64,000 nt of DNA, from positions 1,984,001 through 2,048,000 of the forward strand of contig NZ_CP018016.1 in assembly GCF_000280495.2 (NCBI RefSeq). Direction: 5' to 3'. This document shows, piece by piece, positions 17,550 through 26,256 of the stretch. This DNA comes from Kosakonia radicincitans DSM 16656. Lineage in GTDB: Bacteria; Pseudomonadota; Gammaproteobacteria; Enterobacterales; Enterobacteriaceae. Made by a program: the position numbers and the translations under genes. Position 1 is the first letter of the stretch; each line of letters begins with the position of its first letter. The notes beneath the pieces were generated by a model that was given only the letters and a program-made list of their open reading frames with translations, searched no databases and was not told the DNA's origin.

Positions 17550-17738
17550 TTAGGCCGTGGTATTGATATTACGACCAATTGCCGGGTTGGATGGTAACTG
17601 CGGGATCTGCTGAATGATATCGGAAGCCATTGACTGCTGAGCATCCAGCGCCTTTTTGAGTACCAGCGTACTGACCTGGCTATCAAGCTGATAGGAGTCC
17701 AGGCTGCTGGCCAGAGAGGCAATTTGTATCGGGTCCAT
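17550..17738 (-). CDS. YjfB-family putative motility protein, 62 aa
   Basis: The product MDPIQIASLASSLDSYQLDS...QSMASDIIQQIPQLP matches the small YjfB family often annotated as putative motility protein. It has an amphipathic helix with no signal or membrane span. The ATG at 17,738 has an AGGATGATC ribosome site; the longer frame upstream reads through the promoter. A near-consensus flagellar sigma-28 promoter lies 65-91 bases upstream and strongly supports a link with late flagellar gene expression. The molecular role is not known to me. Confidence 0.82.
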   Translation of the reverse strand: MDPIQIASLASSLDSYQLDSQVSTLVLKKALDAQQSMASDIIQQIPQLPSNPAIGRNINTTA

Positions 17739-17802
17739 GTTGATCATCCTGTGTTGTGGAAAAAACAACCAAAGAACAGTTGTGAATATAACTGCACAGA
17801 AT

Positions 17803-17829
17803 TTATCGGCAGCAGGTGGTGAATCTTTA
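17803..17829 (-). promoter_or_regulatory. Sigma-28 (FliA) promoter of the yjfB-like gene
   Basis: On the minus strand TAAAGATT (17,829-17,822), an 11-base spacer and GCCGATAA (17,810-17,803) match the FliA consensus TAAAGTTT-N11-GCCGATAA at 15 of 16 positions with exact spacing. Confidence 0.88.
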
Positions 17830-18638
17830 GGCGGAGCGCGGATAACGCAGGCCAAACCCCCCTTTTTCTCCGTAAACAATTGGGGAAACAGTGAAAAGAA
17901 GCATTTTTATAAACAGACGTGGGTCGTCTGAATACGGGGTTTTTCGTTGAGGCAGGAAATCCGGATGGTTATTTTTTCGGGCAGATCGTAATGAAACAGA
18001 GACAACTGGCCGAACGTTTCGCCTTCATCGCTCGCTGTGATCTGTTCCGCTACGGCACAGCATCTTTCCGGCTGTGCAGAAGGTGCTGCTGGCCATAAGG
18101 CGAATATTCAGCGCGCCATTTTCTTTGCACAAAAAACGAGGAATCACTGTTATGTCTCCAATTCCCACCCCATCTGATAGCGGTAGAGTATTTACCAGGA
18201 AACAGAAGCTGGTGGTAAAGGAAAACATCGCTGCAATTTGGCTTCACTGGCTGGGAGCGGTTTTACCAGTAAGTAGCTAAGAAATTAAATATTCTAAAAT
18301 TCTTTATTAGAATCACATTTTTCGATGTAGACCATGATACAAATAAAAAACTCTCACGGTGGCGTAACTACCGCGTATATGCGTTATCCATGACAACAAA
18401 TCTACACCCTGACAGGTCGCCCTGGTGCAGGCGGAAAAGTTTTTATTATATTAAAAATAGTGTTTCAGCTAATACGCATACTATACTTTCGTTTAATAAA
18501 GAACCGCCTTCGTATAAAATGAGTTATATTAATTAATGCCATACCATAGCAACGGCAAAATCTTATCATCTGAGAGTTAAATAAAAAAGTTCCATAAGAT
18601 TTCAGAGCAAGCTTAATAATAGGACTTATCCTAAGTGG

Positions 18639-18691
18639 CAGCGTGATTTTACATTGTATGCAGCGTGCACTTTACAGGATAAATCACGCTG
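18639..18691. repeat. 11-base inverted repeat
   Basis: CAGCGTGATTT (18,639-18,649) and AAATCACGCTG (18,681-18,691) are perfect complements around a 31-base loop that itself contains CAGCGTG. It could be an RNA hairpin or protein-binding site; there is no T-run. Confidence 0.5.
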
Positions 18692-18771
18692 GATTTGCTT
18701 GCTGGATGAAATATTATTCCGCAATACCTATCGGGGATGTAATTATTGAGCTTGTCGTTGTTGATATTCAC
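18649..18771 (-). CDS. Possible 40-aa small protein
   Basis: A GTG start preceded by GGAGG with five-base spacing opens a frame MNINNDKLNNYIPDRYCGII... ending in TAA. The ribosome site is the main support. There is no family I recognise, and the 3' end overlaps the inverted repeat. It may be chance. Confidence 0.25.
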   Translation of the reverse strand: MNINNDKLNNYIPDRYCGIIFHPASKSSVIYPVKCTLHTM

Positions 18772-19021
18772 ATTATCCTCCCGCCCGTATTGTAAAACCG
18801 ACCAGCATTGCCGGGAGTCAGCTCACCGGAATATAAGAAGACCACACAGTCATAAGAGAGCGTCGCGGACTAAATTGTGTCGGAAAACGATGGCAGCGAT
18901 TGTAACTGAATATTTATTTTCATGATTCGATGATAATAATCGGTCTAAGATTTAAAACTCATTTATTGGTGATTTTTATTGCACCGTTAACTCGTTTTCT
19001 CTGGGTATGCCAGAAGGAGTA

Positions 19022-19849
19022 ATGATGCTCTCTCTTGATTCTTCCTTGCTGATTGTAAGCGACCTTGATGGCTCATTACTGGATCATCATGACTACAACT
19101 GGAATGCTGCCCGCCAGTGGCTTGCACGCCTGAAACAATTTCGCATCCCGGTAATCATCTGTTCCAGCAAAACCGCAGCAGAAATCGTTCCGCTACAGGA
19201 ACAGCTCGGTATTGCGGGTTCGCCGTTTATTGCTGAAAACGGTGCCCGTATCGTGATGACGGGGGAGGCGACAGGAGCCGATACCCCTGGCGAGGAGTAC
19301 CGTGTGCTATGCCGGAATCTGGAAGCGCTCAGGCACCGGTTCTGTTTTACCGGTTTTCATGAGCTAAGCGATGCGGATGTCGCTGACGCTACGGGCCTGA
19401 CGCTGGCGGAGGCACATCTGAGCCGTCTGCGCGATGCATCGGAAGTGCTGCTATGGCGAGATGATGAACAACGGCTCGAGGATTTCCGTATTGCGCTGGC
19501 AGGGTATGGGCTTGCCTTAACCCGCGGTGGACGTTTCTGGCATGTTATGCCTGAAGGTTGTGACAAAGGCCATGCGCTGGTCTGGTTGCAGCAACAGCTT
19601 GAACGGCAGGAGGGCAAACCACGGATTACGATGGGGTTAGGCGATGGCCCGAACGATATCCCCATGCTGACGCGCGTCGATTATGCGGTAGTGATTAAGG
19701 GAACAGGCACAAAATCTGTGGTTTTGCCGCGTGCTGACGAAGAACACGTTTATTACACCACCCTTGCTGGCCCGGAAGGCTGGCGTGAGGGGCTGGATTA
19801 TTTTTTATTAAACCCTGCAATGGGTGCCAGACCGGAGGATAAACAATGA
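19022..19849 (+). CDS. yedP: Mannosyl/glucosyl-3-phosphoglycerate phosphatase (HAD family, YedP-like)
   Basis: This HAD-family phosphatase has the nucleophile motif VSDLDGSLLDHH, the SSKTAAE motif II region, the FWHVMPEGCDKGHAL lysine region and motif IV GLGDGPNDIPML. It matches E. coli YedP, annotated as mannosyl-3-phosphoglycerate phosphatase. With the following GpgS it would make glucosylglycerate by dephosphorylating glucosyl-3-phosphoglycerate. AAGGAG lies just before tandem ATGs at 19,022 and 19,025; an ATG at 19,007 is less likely. Stop and next start overlap (ATGA). Confidence 0.85.
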   Translation: MMLSLDSSLLIVSDLDGSLLDHHDYNWNAARQWLARLKQFRIPVIICSSKTAAEIVPLQEQLGIAGSPFIAENGARIVMTGEATGADTPGEEYRVLCRNLEALRHRFCFTGFHELSDADVADATGLTLAEAHLSRLRDASEVLLWRDDEQRLEDFRIALAGYGLALTRGGRFWHVMPEGCDKGHALVWLQQQLERQEGKPRITMGLGDGPNDIPMLTRVDYAVVIKGTGTKSVVLPRADEEHVYYTTLAGPEGWREGLDYFLLNPAMGARPEDKQ

Positions 19850-21066
19850 GTGATTTTTACCAGAATGGTGTACTGACTAACTTTCACAATCTTACCCGCC
19901 GGAGTGTCGAATCCCTCGAAGAGGAGATGGTTCGCTTTGCCCAAAAACGAAAAATGGGGTTGATTCTGCCTGCGTTATTCTCAGAGCTGGAGGGTCCGGC
20001 TATGGATAATATCGTCAGTGAGCTGGCGAAAGTCCCCTGGCTGGAAGAAATTGTGGTTGGCCTTGATCGCGCCGATCGCCAGCAGTTCCTCTTTGCGCGC
20101 GAGTTTTTCTCCCGGCTACCGCAGCGGCATCGCATTCTGTGGAATGACGGTCCCCGCCTTAAGAGCCTGGCTGACGAACTGGGCAAAGAAGGCCTGGCGC
20201 CAGAACAGCCAGGCAAAGGGCGCAACGTCTGGTTCTGTGCGGGTTATACGCTGGCTTCCGATCGCACCCACTGTGTAGCATTGCATGATTGCGACATCAC
20301 CACCTACGAGCGCGGAATGCTGGCGCGCCTGCTGTATCCGCTGGCCAACCCGGCGTTTCAGTATGAGTTTTGCAAGGGGTTTTATGCCCGGGCTGAGGGC
20401 GGCAAACTGAATGGGCGCGTCGGTCGTTTGCTCGTTGGTCCACTTTTGCGTTCACTGCAAAAAGTGTATGGCCATTCTGAATACCTGGACTATCTCACCA
20501 GTTTCCGTTATCCGCTGTCAGGTGAGTTCGCCATGCGCACACGCGTGCTGAATGGCATCAGGATCCCCGGCGACTGGGGATTAGAGATTGGCGTGTTATC
20601 AGAGATCTACAGGAACTACACCACGCGTCAGACTTGTCAGGTCGAAATCACCGATAATTACGATCACAAACATCAGCCGTTGGCGGAGGAAGATGGCACC
20701 GGCGGGCTAAAACGCATGAGTAATGACATTGTGCAGTCGCTGCTGCGCAAGCTGGCAACCATGGGAGTACCCCTTACCGGTGATTCATTTCGCGTGCTGA
20801 AAGCGACCTACTATCGCAACGCGCTGGATATGATGGAGATCTACAACCACGAAGCCATAATGAATGGCCTCAGTTTTGACCGGCATGTTGAAGAGGCAGC
20901 GGTGGAAATGTTCACCCAGGCAATCCTTGATGCAGGGGAGGCATTTATTAAACGGCCGAACGAGAAACCCTTCATACCCAGCTGGAGCCGTGTTCAGTCC
21001 GCTTTTCCGGATATCCTGCAACGTATCAGTCAGGCAGTGGAAGAGGATAATAGAGGGAATGTCTAA
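19846..21066 (+). CDS. gpgS: Glucosyl-3-phosphoglycerate synthase-like glycosyltransferase (GT81)
   Basis: The 406-residue protein has a GT-A fold pattern: ILPALFSELEGPAMDNIVSEL, EEIVVGLDRADRQQF, the metal-binding ALHDCDITTYE and the PLSGEFAMRTRVLNGIRIPGDWGLEIGVLSEI acceptor block. These are typical of GpgS, which transfers glucose from a sugar nucleotide to 3-phosphoglycerate. It overlaps the phosphatase gene by four bases. The product glucosylglycerate is known as a compatible solute made under salt or nitrogen stress; that role here is inferred. Confidence 0.82.
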   Translation: MSDFYQNGVLTNFHNLTRRSVESLEEEMVRFAQKRKMGLILPALFSELEGPAMDNIVSELAKVPWLEEIVVGLDRADRQQFLFAREFFSRLPQRHRILWNDGPRLKSLADELGKEGLAPEQPGKGRNVWFCAGYTLASDRTHCVALHDCDITTYERGMLARLLYPLANPAFQYEFCKGFYARAEGGKLNGRVGRLLVGPLLRSLQKVYGHSEYLDYLTSFRYPLSGEFAMRTRVLNGIRIPGDWGLEIGVLSEIYRNYTTRQTCQVEITDNYDHKHQPLAEEDGTGGLKRMSNDIVQSLLRKLATMGVPLTGDSFRVLKATYYRNALDMMEIYNHEAIMNGLSFDRHVEEAAVEMFTQAILDAGEAFIKRPNEKPFIPSWSRVQSAFPDILQRISQAVEEDNRGNV

Positions 21067-21254
21067 TCTTCCACATGAGCGATAGCCCATCCCAGTGCAG
21101 CAGGTTTTGCTGTTTCGCTGGATGGTGCAAGAACAAAAAACTGGCGTTATTTGTGGGGCTATTGATATGGCAAGCGTCTGGAATATAGACCTGAGGCTGT
21201 CGTGATGAAGTGCTGGCCAGACCGGAAGGCTGTTCTGAGATATTACTGATAAAT

Positions 21255-21302
21255 GCAGAAAAGCAAAAAGCCCGCTTTTTAGCGAGCTTTTTGCTTTTCT
21301 GC
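21255..21302. terminator. Large bidirectional terminator between gpgS and the pxp operon
   Basis: Two perfectly complementary 17-base arms (21,255-21,271 and 21,286-21,302; GCAGAAAAGCAAAAAGC and its complement) flank a 14-base centre. The T-runs inside each arm make it work in both directions for the convergent operons. Confidence 0.82.
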
Positions 21303-21315
21303 TTTCCGGTGCTTG

Positions 21316-22659
21316 TCAGCGGCGGACGCTGGCTGAGCGCCGGGGCTTGAGCAGTTTATTTTCACTTATCCGCGCCCACTGGCTGAACAGCGTGTACAAA
21401 CCGCAGGCTGAGACAAAGGTTACCACCGCCGAGAACGAGGCCAGTGACGCAGGCCCTTGCATCAGCACAATCCCCAGCGCCACGCTGATAAACCACGCGC
21501 CCACGCCTACCGGATTAATTGCCTCATGCTCATGGTCGTGCGGTACATTGTGGGCAATCCCGGCCAGCGCCACGCCTACCCATGCCACGACAAATACCCC
21601 CTGATAAGCCAGCGCCTGCAATAGCCAGGCGAACACATCCGCCAGCATCAGAATGTACACCACCACACCGACCACACAGGCCCAGACCAGCTTCGGTAAT
21701 TTGAGGTTAAACAAGCTGTGGAAGAAGACCTGCATATTGACGGTAGCCAGGTAATAGTTGGCAGTGTTGATCCGTGTCTGTGTCACCCAGACAAACCCCA
21801 GCCCGGCAATGCCCAGTAGATTTAATATCGCCACTACAACGGCGGTTTCGCTGAGCGCCCCACCGTCGTGCAGACTGCTGGCGAGGTAAATTCCCGCTAC
21901 GCCATTCAGGAAAAAGGTGACCAGATAAAATGGCATACCAAAGTTAAAGCGTGCGTGATACTGGCTGTCTTCCTCACGGCCAAAGCGGGCGTAGTCGAAG
22001 GTGTACATCATCAATACCCATACGCCCATGTAATAGGTGAAGCAGTTCCACCAACCCCACCGTGAAGGGTTGGCCGGGCCATACTCAAGCCAGTTTGCCT
22101 GGTAGCCGTAATGCATCACGGAAACAACGATCGTCGCCAGCAACCCCACCAGGTAAAACGGCAGCAGTACACCGTTGAATTTATCCAGCCAGTGCTGAAC
22201 GCTACCGAAAATAAGCGGCACGCTGTATATCACCACCAGTGCCGCCGCTGCCCAGTAGACCATACCCGGGAACAGGTGGTTGAGGGCGAAGGCGATCACC
22301 GAGCCTTCGAACACGGCGTAATAGATCGCCGTAGAGAAGAAGATCAGCGTCGCCAGCGATGCGCCCATCCGCCCGAACAGGCGGCGTGAGAACTGGGCGA
22401 CAGACAAGCCGCTGCGAATTGCAAAACGACTGATCACGCCATTAATCAAACCATAGGAAATAACGGATAACGCCATACCGATAATGGCGTTAATCGCCCC
22501 GTAGGCCAGTGCCAAAGACGCGCCAACCACAATGTAAAATACGGCGCTGCACACCGCCCACCACGCCATGGTGAGGGAGAATTTCCCCATGCGCGCCGGC
22601 TCCGGCAGCGCTGACTGACCAACATTTTCCGCCGAGCGGGATTGTGGAGCTGAAGCCAT
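21316..22659 (-). CDS. NCS1-family permease (cytosine/purine permease-like)
   Basis: A 447-residue membrane protein with about twelve hydrophobic helices and the NCS1 opening FSLTMAWWAVCSAVFYIVVGASLALAYG. The NCS1 family imports nucleobases, hydantoins and related ring compounds by sodium or proton symport. As the last gene of the 5-oxoprolinase operon it probably imports 5-oxoproline or a similar cyclic amide (inferred). AGGAGG precedes the ATG at 22,659. Confidence 0.82.
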   Translation of the reverse strand: MASAPQSRSAENVGQSALPEPARMGKFSLTMAWWAVCSAVFYIVVGASLALAYGAINAIIGMALSVISYGLINGVISRFAIRSGLSVAQFSRRLFGRMGASLATLIFFSTAIYYAVFEGSVIAFALNHLFPGMVYWAAAALVVIYSVPLIFGSVQHWLDKFNGVLLPFYLVGLLATIVVSVMHYGYQANWLEYGPANPSRWGWWNCFTYYMGVWVLMMYTFDYARFGREEDSQYHARFNFGMPFYLVTFFLNGVAGIYLASSLHDGGALSETAVVVAILNLLGIAGLGFVWVTQTRINTANYYLATVNMQVFFHSLFNLKLPKLVWACVVGVVVYILMLADVFAWLLQALAYQGVFVVAWVGVALAGIAHNVPHDHEHEAINPVGVGAWFISVALGIVLMQGPASLASFSAVVTFVSACGLYTLFSQWARISENKLLKPRRSASVRR

Positions 22660-22717
22660 AGCAACCTCCTGAAACACGCAATCAAATTGATGCCATGGGG
22701 CGAAGCCCCGGGCAGGG

Positions 22718-23698
22718 TTAACGCAACACGTTCGCCAGTTGCACCATTCGCTGTTGAGACTGGCGGCGGGCAACCAGCGCCTCTTCCAGCGTCACAGGCA
22801 TAAAGCGGACGTGTTGATTAGGTTGTAACTGACCAAGAATGGCCAGATCGGGGCTGATAACGGTCCCCAGCGTCATATAGCCGCCGCCCGATACTGCATC
22901 GCGCAGCAGGACAATTGGCTCAAGCCCACCTGGTACCTGAACGGAACCAATGGGGTAGCAGGCATCGACAATATTGGAGGGATCGGAGCCTGCGCCAAAC
23001 GGTGGTGTCCGTGGGTTAAACGCCAGCGGCTGCCCGCCTTTCAGACGGTAGCCCGTGCGGTCGGCTTCGGTACTGACATACCAGTCGTCGGCAAAGAAGG
23101 TATCGACCGCGGCTTCCGTCAGTCGGTGGATATAGAGGCCCGGCACCAGGCGCAAAGTGACGGATTTCTCCAGCACCGGCAGTAATGCCTCAGGAACAGT
23201 GTTCCCTTCGCGGCGGAAGCGATCTGCGTTCACTGGATGCACGTTCAACACATCACTCGCTGCCAGTCGCCGCCCCTGAAAGCCCCCCAGCGCCCCCAGC
23301 GTATAGGTCGAGCGGCTTCCCAGGACGCGCGGCACATCAAGGCCGCCAGCAATCGCCAGATAGCCACGGCATCCCTGGCGGGCCGGGGCAAAGCGCAGAT
23401 GTTGCCCGGCGCGGATATACAGCGCGCTGTGCGTAGCAGCAGGTTGATTGTCAACGATCGGCGTCATCGCCGCGCCGCACACCGCGATCAGCGCATCGGT
23501 GGAAAAATGTAACTCCGGGCCGAGCAGCGTCATCTCCAGCACCGCATCATCGGCTGCGTTACCCACCAGCAGGTTCGCCATCTGCATTGAATACGGATCC
23601 AATGCGCCGGAGGGGGGAATGCCCAGGTGGTAATAGCCTTCACGCCCTGCATCCTGTACCGTGGTGGCAAGGCCTGGCTTAATCACATTGATGGTCAT
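22718..23698 (-). CDS. pxpC: 5-oxoprolinase subunit PxpC (KipA, biotin-dependent carboxyltransferase family)
   Basis: The 326-residue protein shows the KipA/urea-amidolyase C-terminal pattern: INVIKPGLATTVQDAGREGYYHLGIPPSGALDPYSMQMANLLVGN and the GGFQGRRL and RTPPFGAGSDPSNIVDACYPIGSVQVPGG blocks. In E. coli PxpABC hydrolyses 5-oxoproline to glutamate with ATP. It overlaps pxpB by 20 bases. Homology to the carboxyltransferase part of urea amidolyase fits the unusual linked accBC genes here. Confidence 0.9.
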   Translation of the reverse strand: MTINVIKPGLATTVQDAGREGYYHLGIPPSGALDPYSMQMANLLVGNAADDAVLEMTLLGPELHFSTDALIAVCGAAMTPIVDNQPAATHSALYIRAGQHLRFAPARQGCRGYLAIAGGLDVPRVLGSRSTYTLGALGGFQGRRLAASDVLNVHPVNADRFRREGNTVPEALLPVLEKSVTLRLVPGLYIHRLTEAAVDTFFADDWYVSTEADRTGYRLKGGQPLAFNPRTPPFGAGSDPSNIVDACYPIGSVQVPGGLEPIVLLRDAVSGGGYMTLGTVISPDLAILGQLQPNQHVRFMPVTLEEALVARRQSQQRMVQLANVLR

Positions 23699-24569
23699 AC
23701 AACCCCCTTTTCAACAACTGAGGATAGCCCTGCGGATCGGCGACAAAGTCTGCAAGCACAAATGTCACATCGCGAATGCGCGGGGAAAATAGGCCTTTTT
23801 TCACCTGTTCGCTGATGTCGTCATAAGTCTGATGATCGATGGCGCGGAACTGCACAATGTCGCCCGCTTTGAAGAACACCATTTCGCTTTGCAGATACGG
23901 CAGACGTTGCGCCGGGTCATAGATCGGCATTGGCGTGATACCAAACAGCTGATAACCGCCAGCGCCACGCACCGAGTAGATACAGCCGAAGCAGCCGCCA
24001 TGACCGAGGGATAACCCGGGCGTATCGGTACGCGGGCGCAGGTATTTTGGTACCTGGAGCTGTTTGTCATGCCCGACCATCTGGTACATAAACGGCAATC
24101 CGGCGACAAAACCCACCATCGACACGAACCACGGCGTACCGCTGTGCGCGGCAATAAAGTCGTCTTTATCCGCATAACCATTGATGTGTGCGGCATAGTC
24201 GAGGTCGCTGCCTTCCGGTGCCTGATGGCGATCGCGAAAACGCATTAACGTCTCGTGTGTCCACGGATCGTTGTACAGCACCGGCACCTCAATAATGCGT
24301 GTCGCCAGTGTTGTGTCGCCTTCGTTATCGGCTTCCAGCGCCTGCAGCTTGTCGAGCAGCGTTTGCGGTGCCAGCACGTCCGGGTTAAAGCGTACCTGGA
24401 AAGAGGCGTTCGCCAGGCAAATATCCAGCACTCCGGGGAGCTGGCATGCCTCCAGTGCCCGCGTCAGCGTCAGGCCGTGAAAAAAAGCATTTAACGACAT
24501 TGACTGGTCAATTTCGGCAAAAAGATGCTCATCTCCGCCAAACGAGTAGCGAATCGGATTATTGGCCAT
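23679..24569 (-). CDS. pxpB: 5-oxoprolinase subunit PxpB (KipI family)
   Basis: The 296-residue protein has the KipI/AHS1 pattern: RYSFGGDEHLFAEID near the start, TRIIEVPVLYNDPWTHETL and GFVAGLPFMYQM in the centre and HGGCFGCIYSVRGAGGYQLFGITPMPIYDP near the end. It is longer than classical KipI and probably has an extra N- and C-terminal segment. It pairs with PxpC in the ATP-dependent ring-opening enzyme. The ATG at 24,569 sits within the 3' end of accC (11-base overlap); a longer frame upstream is only antisense-free overlap with accC. Confidence 0.87.
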   Translation of the reverse strand: MANNPIRYSFGGDEHLFAEIDQSMSLNAFFHGLTLTRALEACQLPGVLDICLANASFQVRFNPDVLAPQTLLDKLQALEADNEGDTTLATRIIEVPVLYNDPWTHETLMRFRDRHQAPEGSDLDYAAHINGYADKDDFIAAHSGTPWFVSMVGFVAGLPFMYQMVGHDKQLQVPKYLRPRTDTPGLSLGHGGCFGCIYSVRGAGGYQLFGITPMPIYDPAQRLPYLQSEMVFFKAGDIVQFRAIDHQTYDDISEQVKKGLFSPRIRDVTFVLADFVADPQGYPQLLKRGLYDHQCD

Positions 24570-25959
24570 AGCGACGGCTCTCCTGTAGCGGCGGCGTGGC
24601 TGCACTGTCGCGCTCCGCCAGCCACTGCTCAAGGGTGGTGGTGGTAAATTCTCCCGCCTGCAATTGCGGGTGTTGCAGCAGCCATTGATGCAGCGGGGCG
24701 GTGGTTTTGATGCCACGCAGTTCAAGCCCGCCGAGTGCCTGGCGGGCGCGGGCCAGCGCGTCGGCGCGATCGGGGCCCCAGGCAATTACCTTCGCCAGCA
24801 AGGAGTCATACCACGGGGGAACGCTGTAACCGCTGAAGACATGGCTGTCGATACGGATCCCTTCGCCACCCGGCCACACCACTGCGTCTATCCGGCCAGG
24901 GCAAGGGAAGAAGTTCTTGTCGGGGTCTTCGGCGTTAATGCGCATTTCGCAAGCGCAGCCGCTCAGGTGCACATCCGACTGCGCCAACGTTAGCGGTTCA
25001 CCGTTGGCAATGCGTAACATCCACTGCACCAGATCGATGCCCGTTACCATCTCGGTTACTGGGTGTTCCACCTGGATACGGGTATTCATTTCAATGAACC
25101 AGAACTCGCCGCGCGTTTCATCAAACAGGTATTCCAGCGTGCCTGCTCCGCGGTAGCGTAGGTGCCGCGCCAGTTGCACAGCGCTGTCGCAGAGCGCGGC
25201 CCGCTGGGCAGGACTCAGGGCAGGCGAGGGCGCTTCCTCAAAGATTTTCTGCCGACGGCGCTGTAACGAGCACTCGCGGTCGAACAGGTGGATCACCCGC
25301 TCGCCATCGCCGAGGATCTGCACTTCAACATGACGGGCGCGGGCGATAAAACGCTCGAGATAGACTGCGCTTGAGCCAAAAGCGGCTTTCGATTCGCTCT
25401 GGGCAACGGGGAATTCCCGCGCCAGCGCCTCATCATTTTCTACCACGCGAATACCACGACCACCGCCACCGGCTGCGGCTTTAATCAGGCAGGGATAACC
25501 GATCTGGCTGGCGCGAACTTGCGCTGCCTGTACCGTTTCCAGCACCCGGGAGCCGGGAACGACTGGCACACCGGCTTCTGCTGCTGTGCGGCGGGCTGCG
25601 GCTTTATCGCCCATCACGCGAATGGTTTGCGCGTCGGGGCCGACGAAAATATACCCGGCCTGTTCAACCCGCTCGGCGAACTGGGCATTTTCCGACAGAA
25701 AACCGTAGCCAGGGTGGATCGCATTTGCACCGGTTTGCGCGGCGGCATCCAGTAAGGCATTAATGTTGAGATAACTGCGCGCGGCTGGTGCCGGGCCGAT
25801 AATGCACACCTCATCGGCCAGTTTTGCCGCGAGGCTTTCACTGTCCGCCTCGCTGCATGCCGCCACCGTTGGGATCCCCAGTGTTTGCGCAGCACGAATA
25901 ATACGCACCGCTATTTCCCCACGGTTAGCGACCAATAATTTTTTTATTTTCCCCGTCAT
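24559..25959 (-). CDS. accC: Biotin carboxylase (AccC paralogue) of the oxoprolinase operon
   Basis: A 466-residue biotin carboxylase with KKLLVANRGEIAVRIIRAAQ, HPGYGFLSENAQFAERV, the ATP-grasp glycine loop AAGGGGRGIRV and FIEMNTRIQVEHPVTEMVTG. It uses ATP and bicarbonate to carboxylate biotin on a carrier protein. The main housekeeping accBC operon is expected elsewhere in the genome, so this is probably a dedicated paralogue. It sits between accB and pxpB with short gaps or overlaps. Confidence 0.9.
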   Translation of the reverse strand: MTGKIKKLLVANRGEIAVRIIRAAQTLGIPTVAACSEADSESLAAKLADEVCIIGPAPAARSYLNINALLDAAAQTGANAIHPGYGFLSENAQFAERVEQAGYIFVGPDAQTIRVMGDKAAARRTAAEAGVPVVPGSRVLETVQAAQVRASQIGYPCLIKAAAGGGGRGIRVVENDEALAREFPVAQSESKAAFGSSAVYLERFIARARHVEVQILGDGERVIHLFDRECSLQRRRQKIFEEAPSPALSPAQRAALCDSAVQLARHLRYRGAGTLEYLFDETRGEFWFIEMNTRIQVEHPVTEMVTGIDLVQWMLRIANGEPLTLAQSDVHLSGCACEMRINAEDPDKNFFPCPGRIDAVVWPGGEGIRIDSHVFSGYSVPPWYDSLLAKVIAWGPDRADALARARQALGGLELRGIKTTAPLHQWLLQHPQLQAGEFTTTTLEQWLAERDSAATPPLQESRRYGQ

Positions 25960-25975
25960 AAATCCTCCGTAGTGA

Positions 25976-26227
25976 TTATTCGTTATCGGTTTTTATTATG
26001 GCGATCACTTGTCCGGGTTCGACGGCATCACCATTTTGTATGGTGATGGCGCTTATTATGCCGCGAGTCTCGGCGAATATTTCGCTGAACTGCTTCATCA
26101 CTTCAATTAAACCAATAATGGTATCGGGTTCGACTTTATCGCCATCCTTAACAAAAGGTGCAGCCTCCGGTGAGGGTTGCCGGTAAAAAATACCTGGCAA
26201 TGGCGAAATAATTTCAATATCAGACAT
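25976..26227 (-). CDS. accB: Biotin carboxyl carrier protein (AccB paralogue), 83 aa
   Basis: A compact biotinyl domain (ISPLPGIFYRQPSPEAAPFVKDGDKV, then EVMKQFSEIFAE) without the N-terminal region of housekeeping AccB. The biotinylated Lys is in VMKQ rather than the usual AMKM/VMKM, an atypical residue after the target lysine. It should carry carboxybiotin between AccC and the PxpBC carboxyltransferase-like subunits (inferred from operon). Confidence 0.85.
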   Translation of the reverse strand: MSDIEIISPLPGIFYRQPSPEAAPFVKDGDKVEPDTIIGLIEVMKQFSEIFAETRGIISAITIQNGDAVEPGQVIAIIKTDNE

Positions 26228-26256
26228 CGTATTTCTCTCCAGATAAGCGGGAATGA

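Larger units (their letters stand above)
17880..19006. other. 1.1-kb AT-rich stretch without a recognised gene
   Basis: No recognised protein is encoded. It contains a short frame at 18,152-18,280 without family resemblance, a possible 40-codon gene (18,649-18,771) and an 11-base inverted repeat. The right end should hold the gpgP promoter; I found no clear sigma-54 site there. Confidence 0.5.

Noticed and set aside
18152..18280. Short frame MSPIPTPSDSGRVFTRKQ...
   Set aside because: No good ribosome site and no family resemblance; the stretch looks non-coding.
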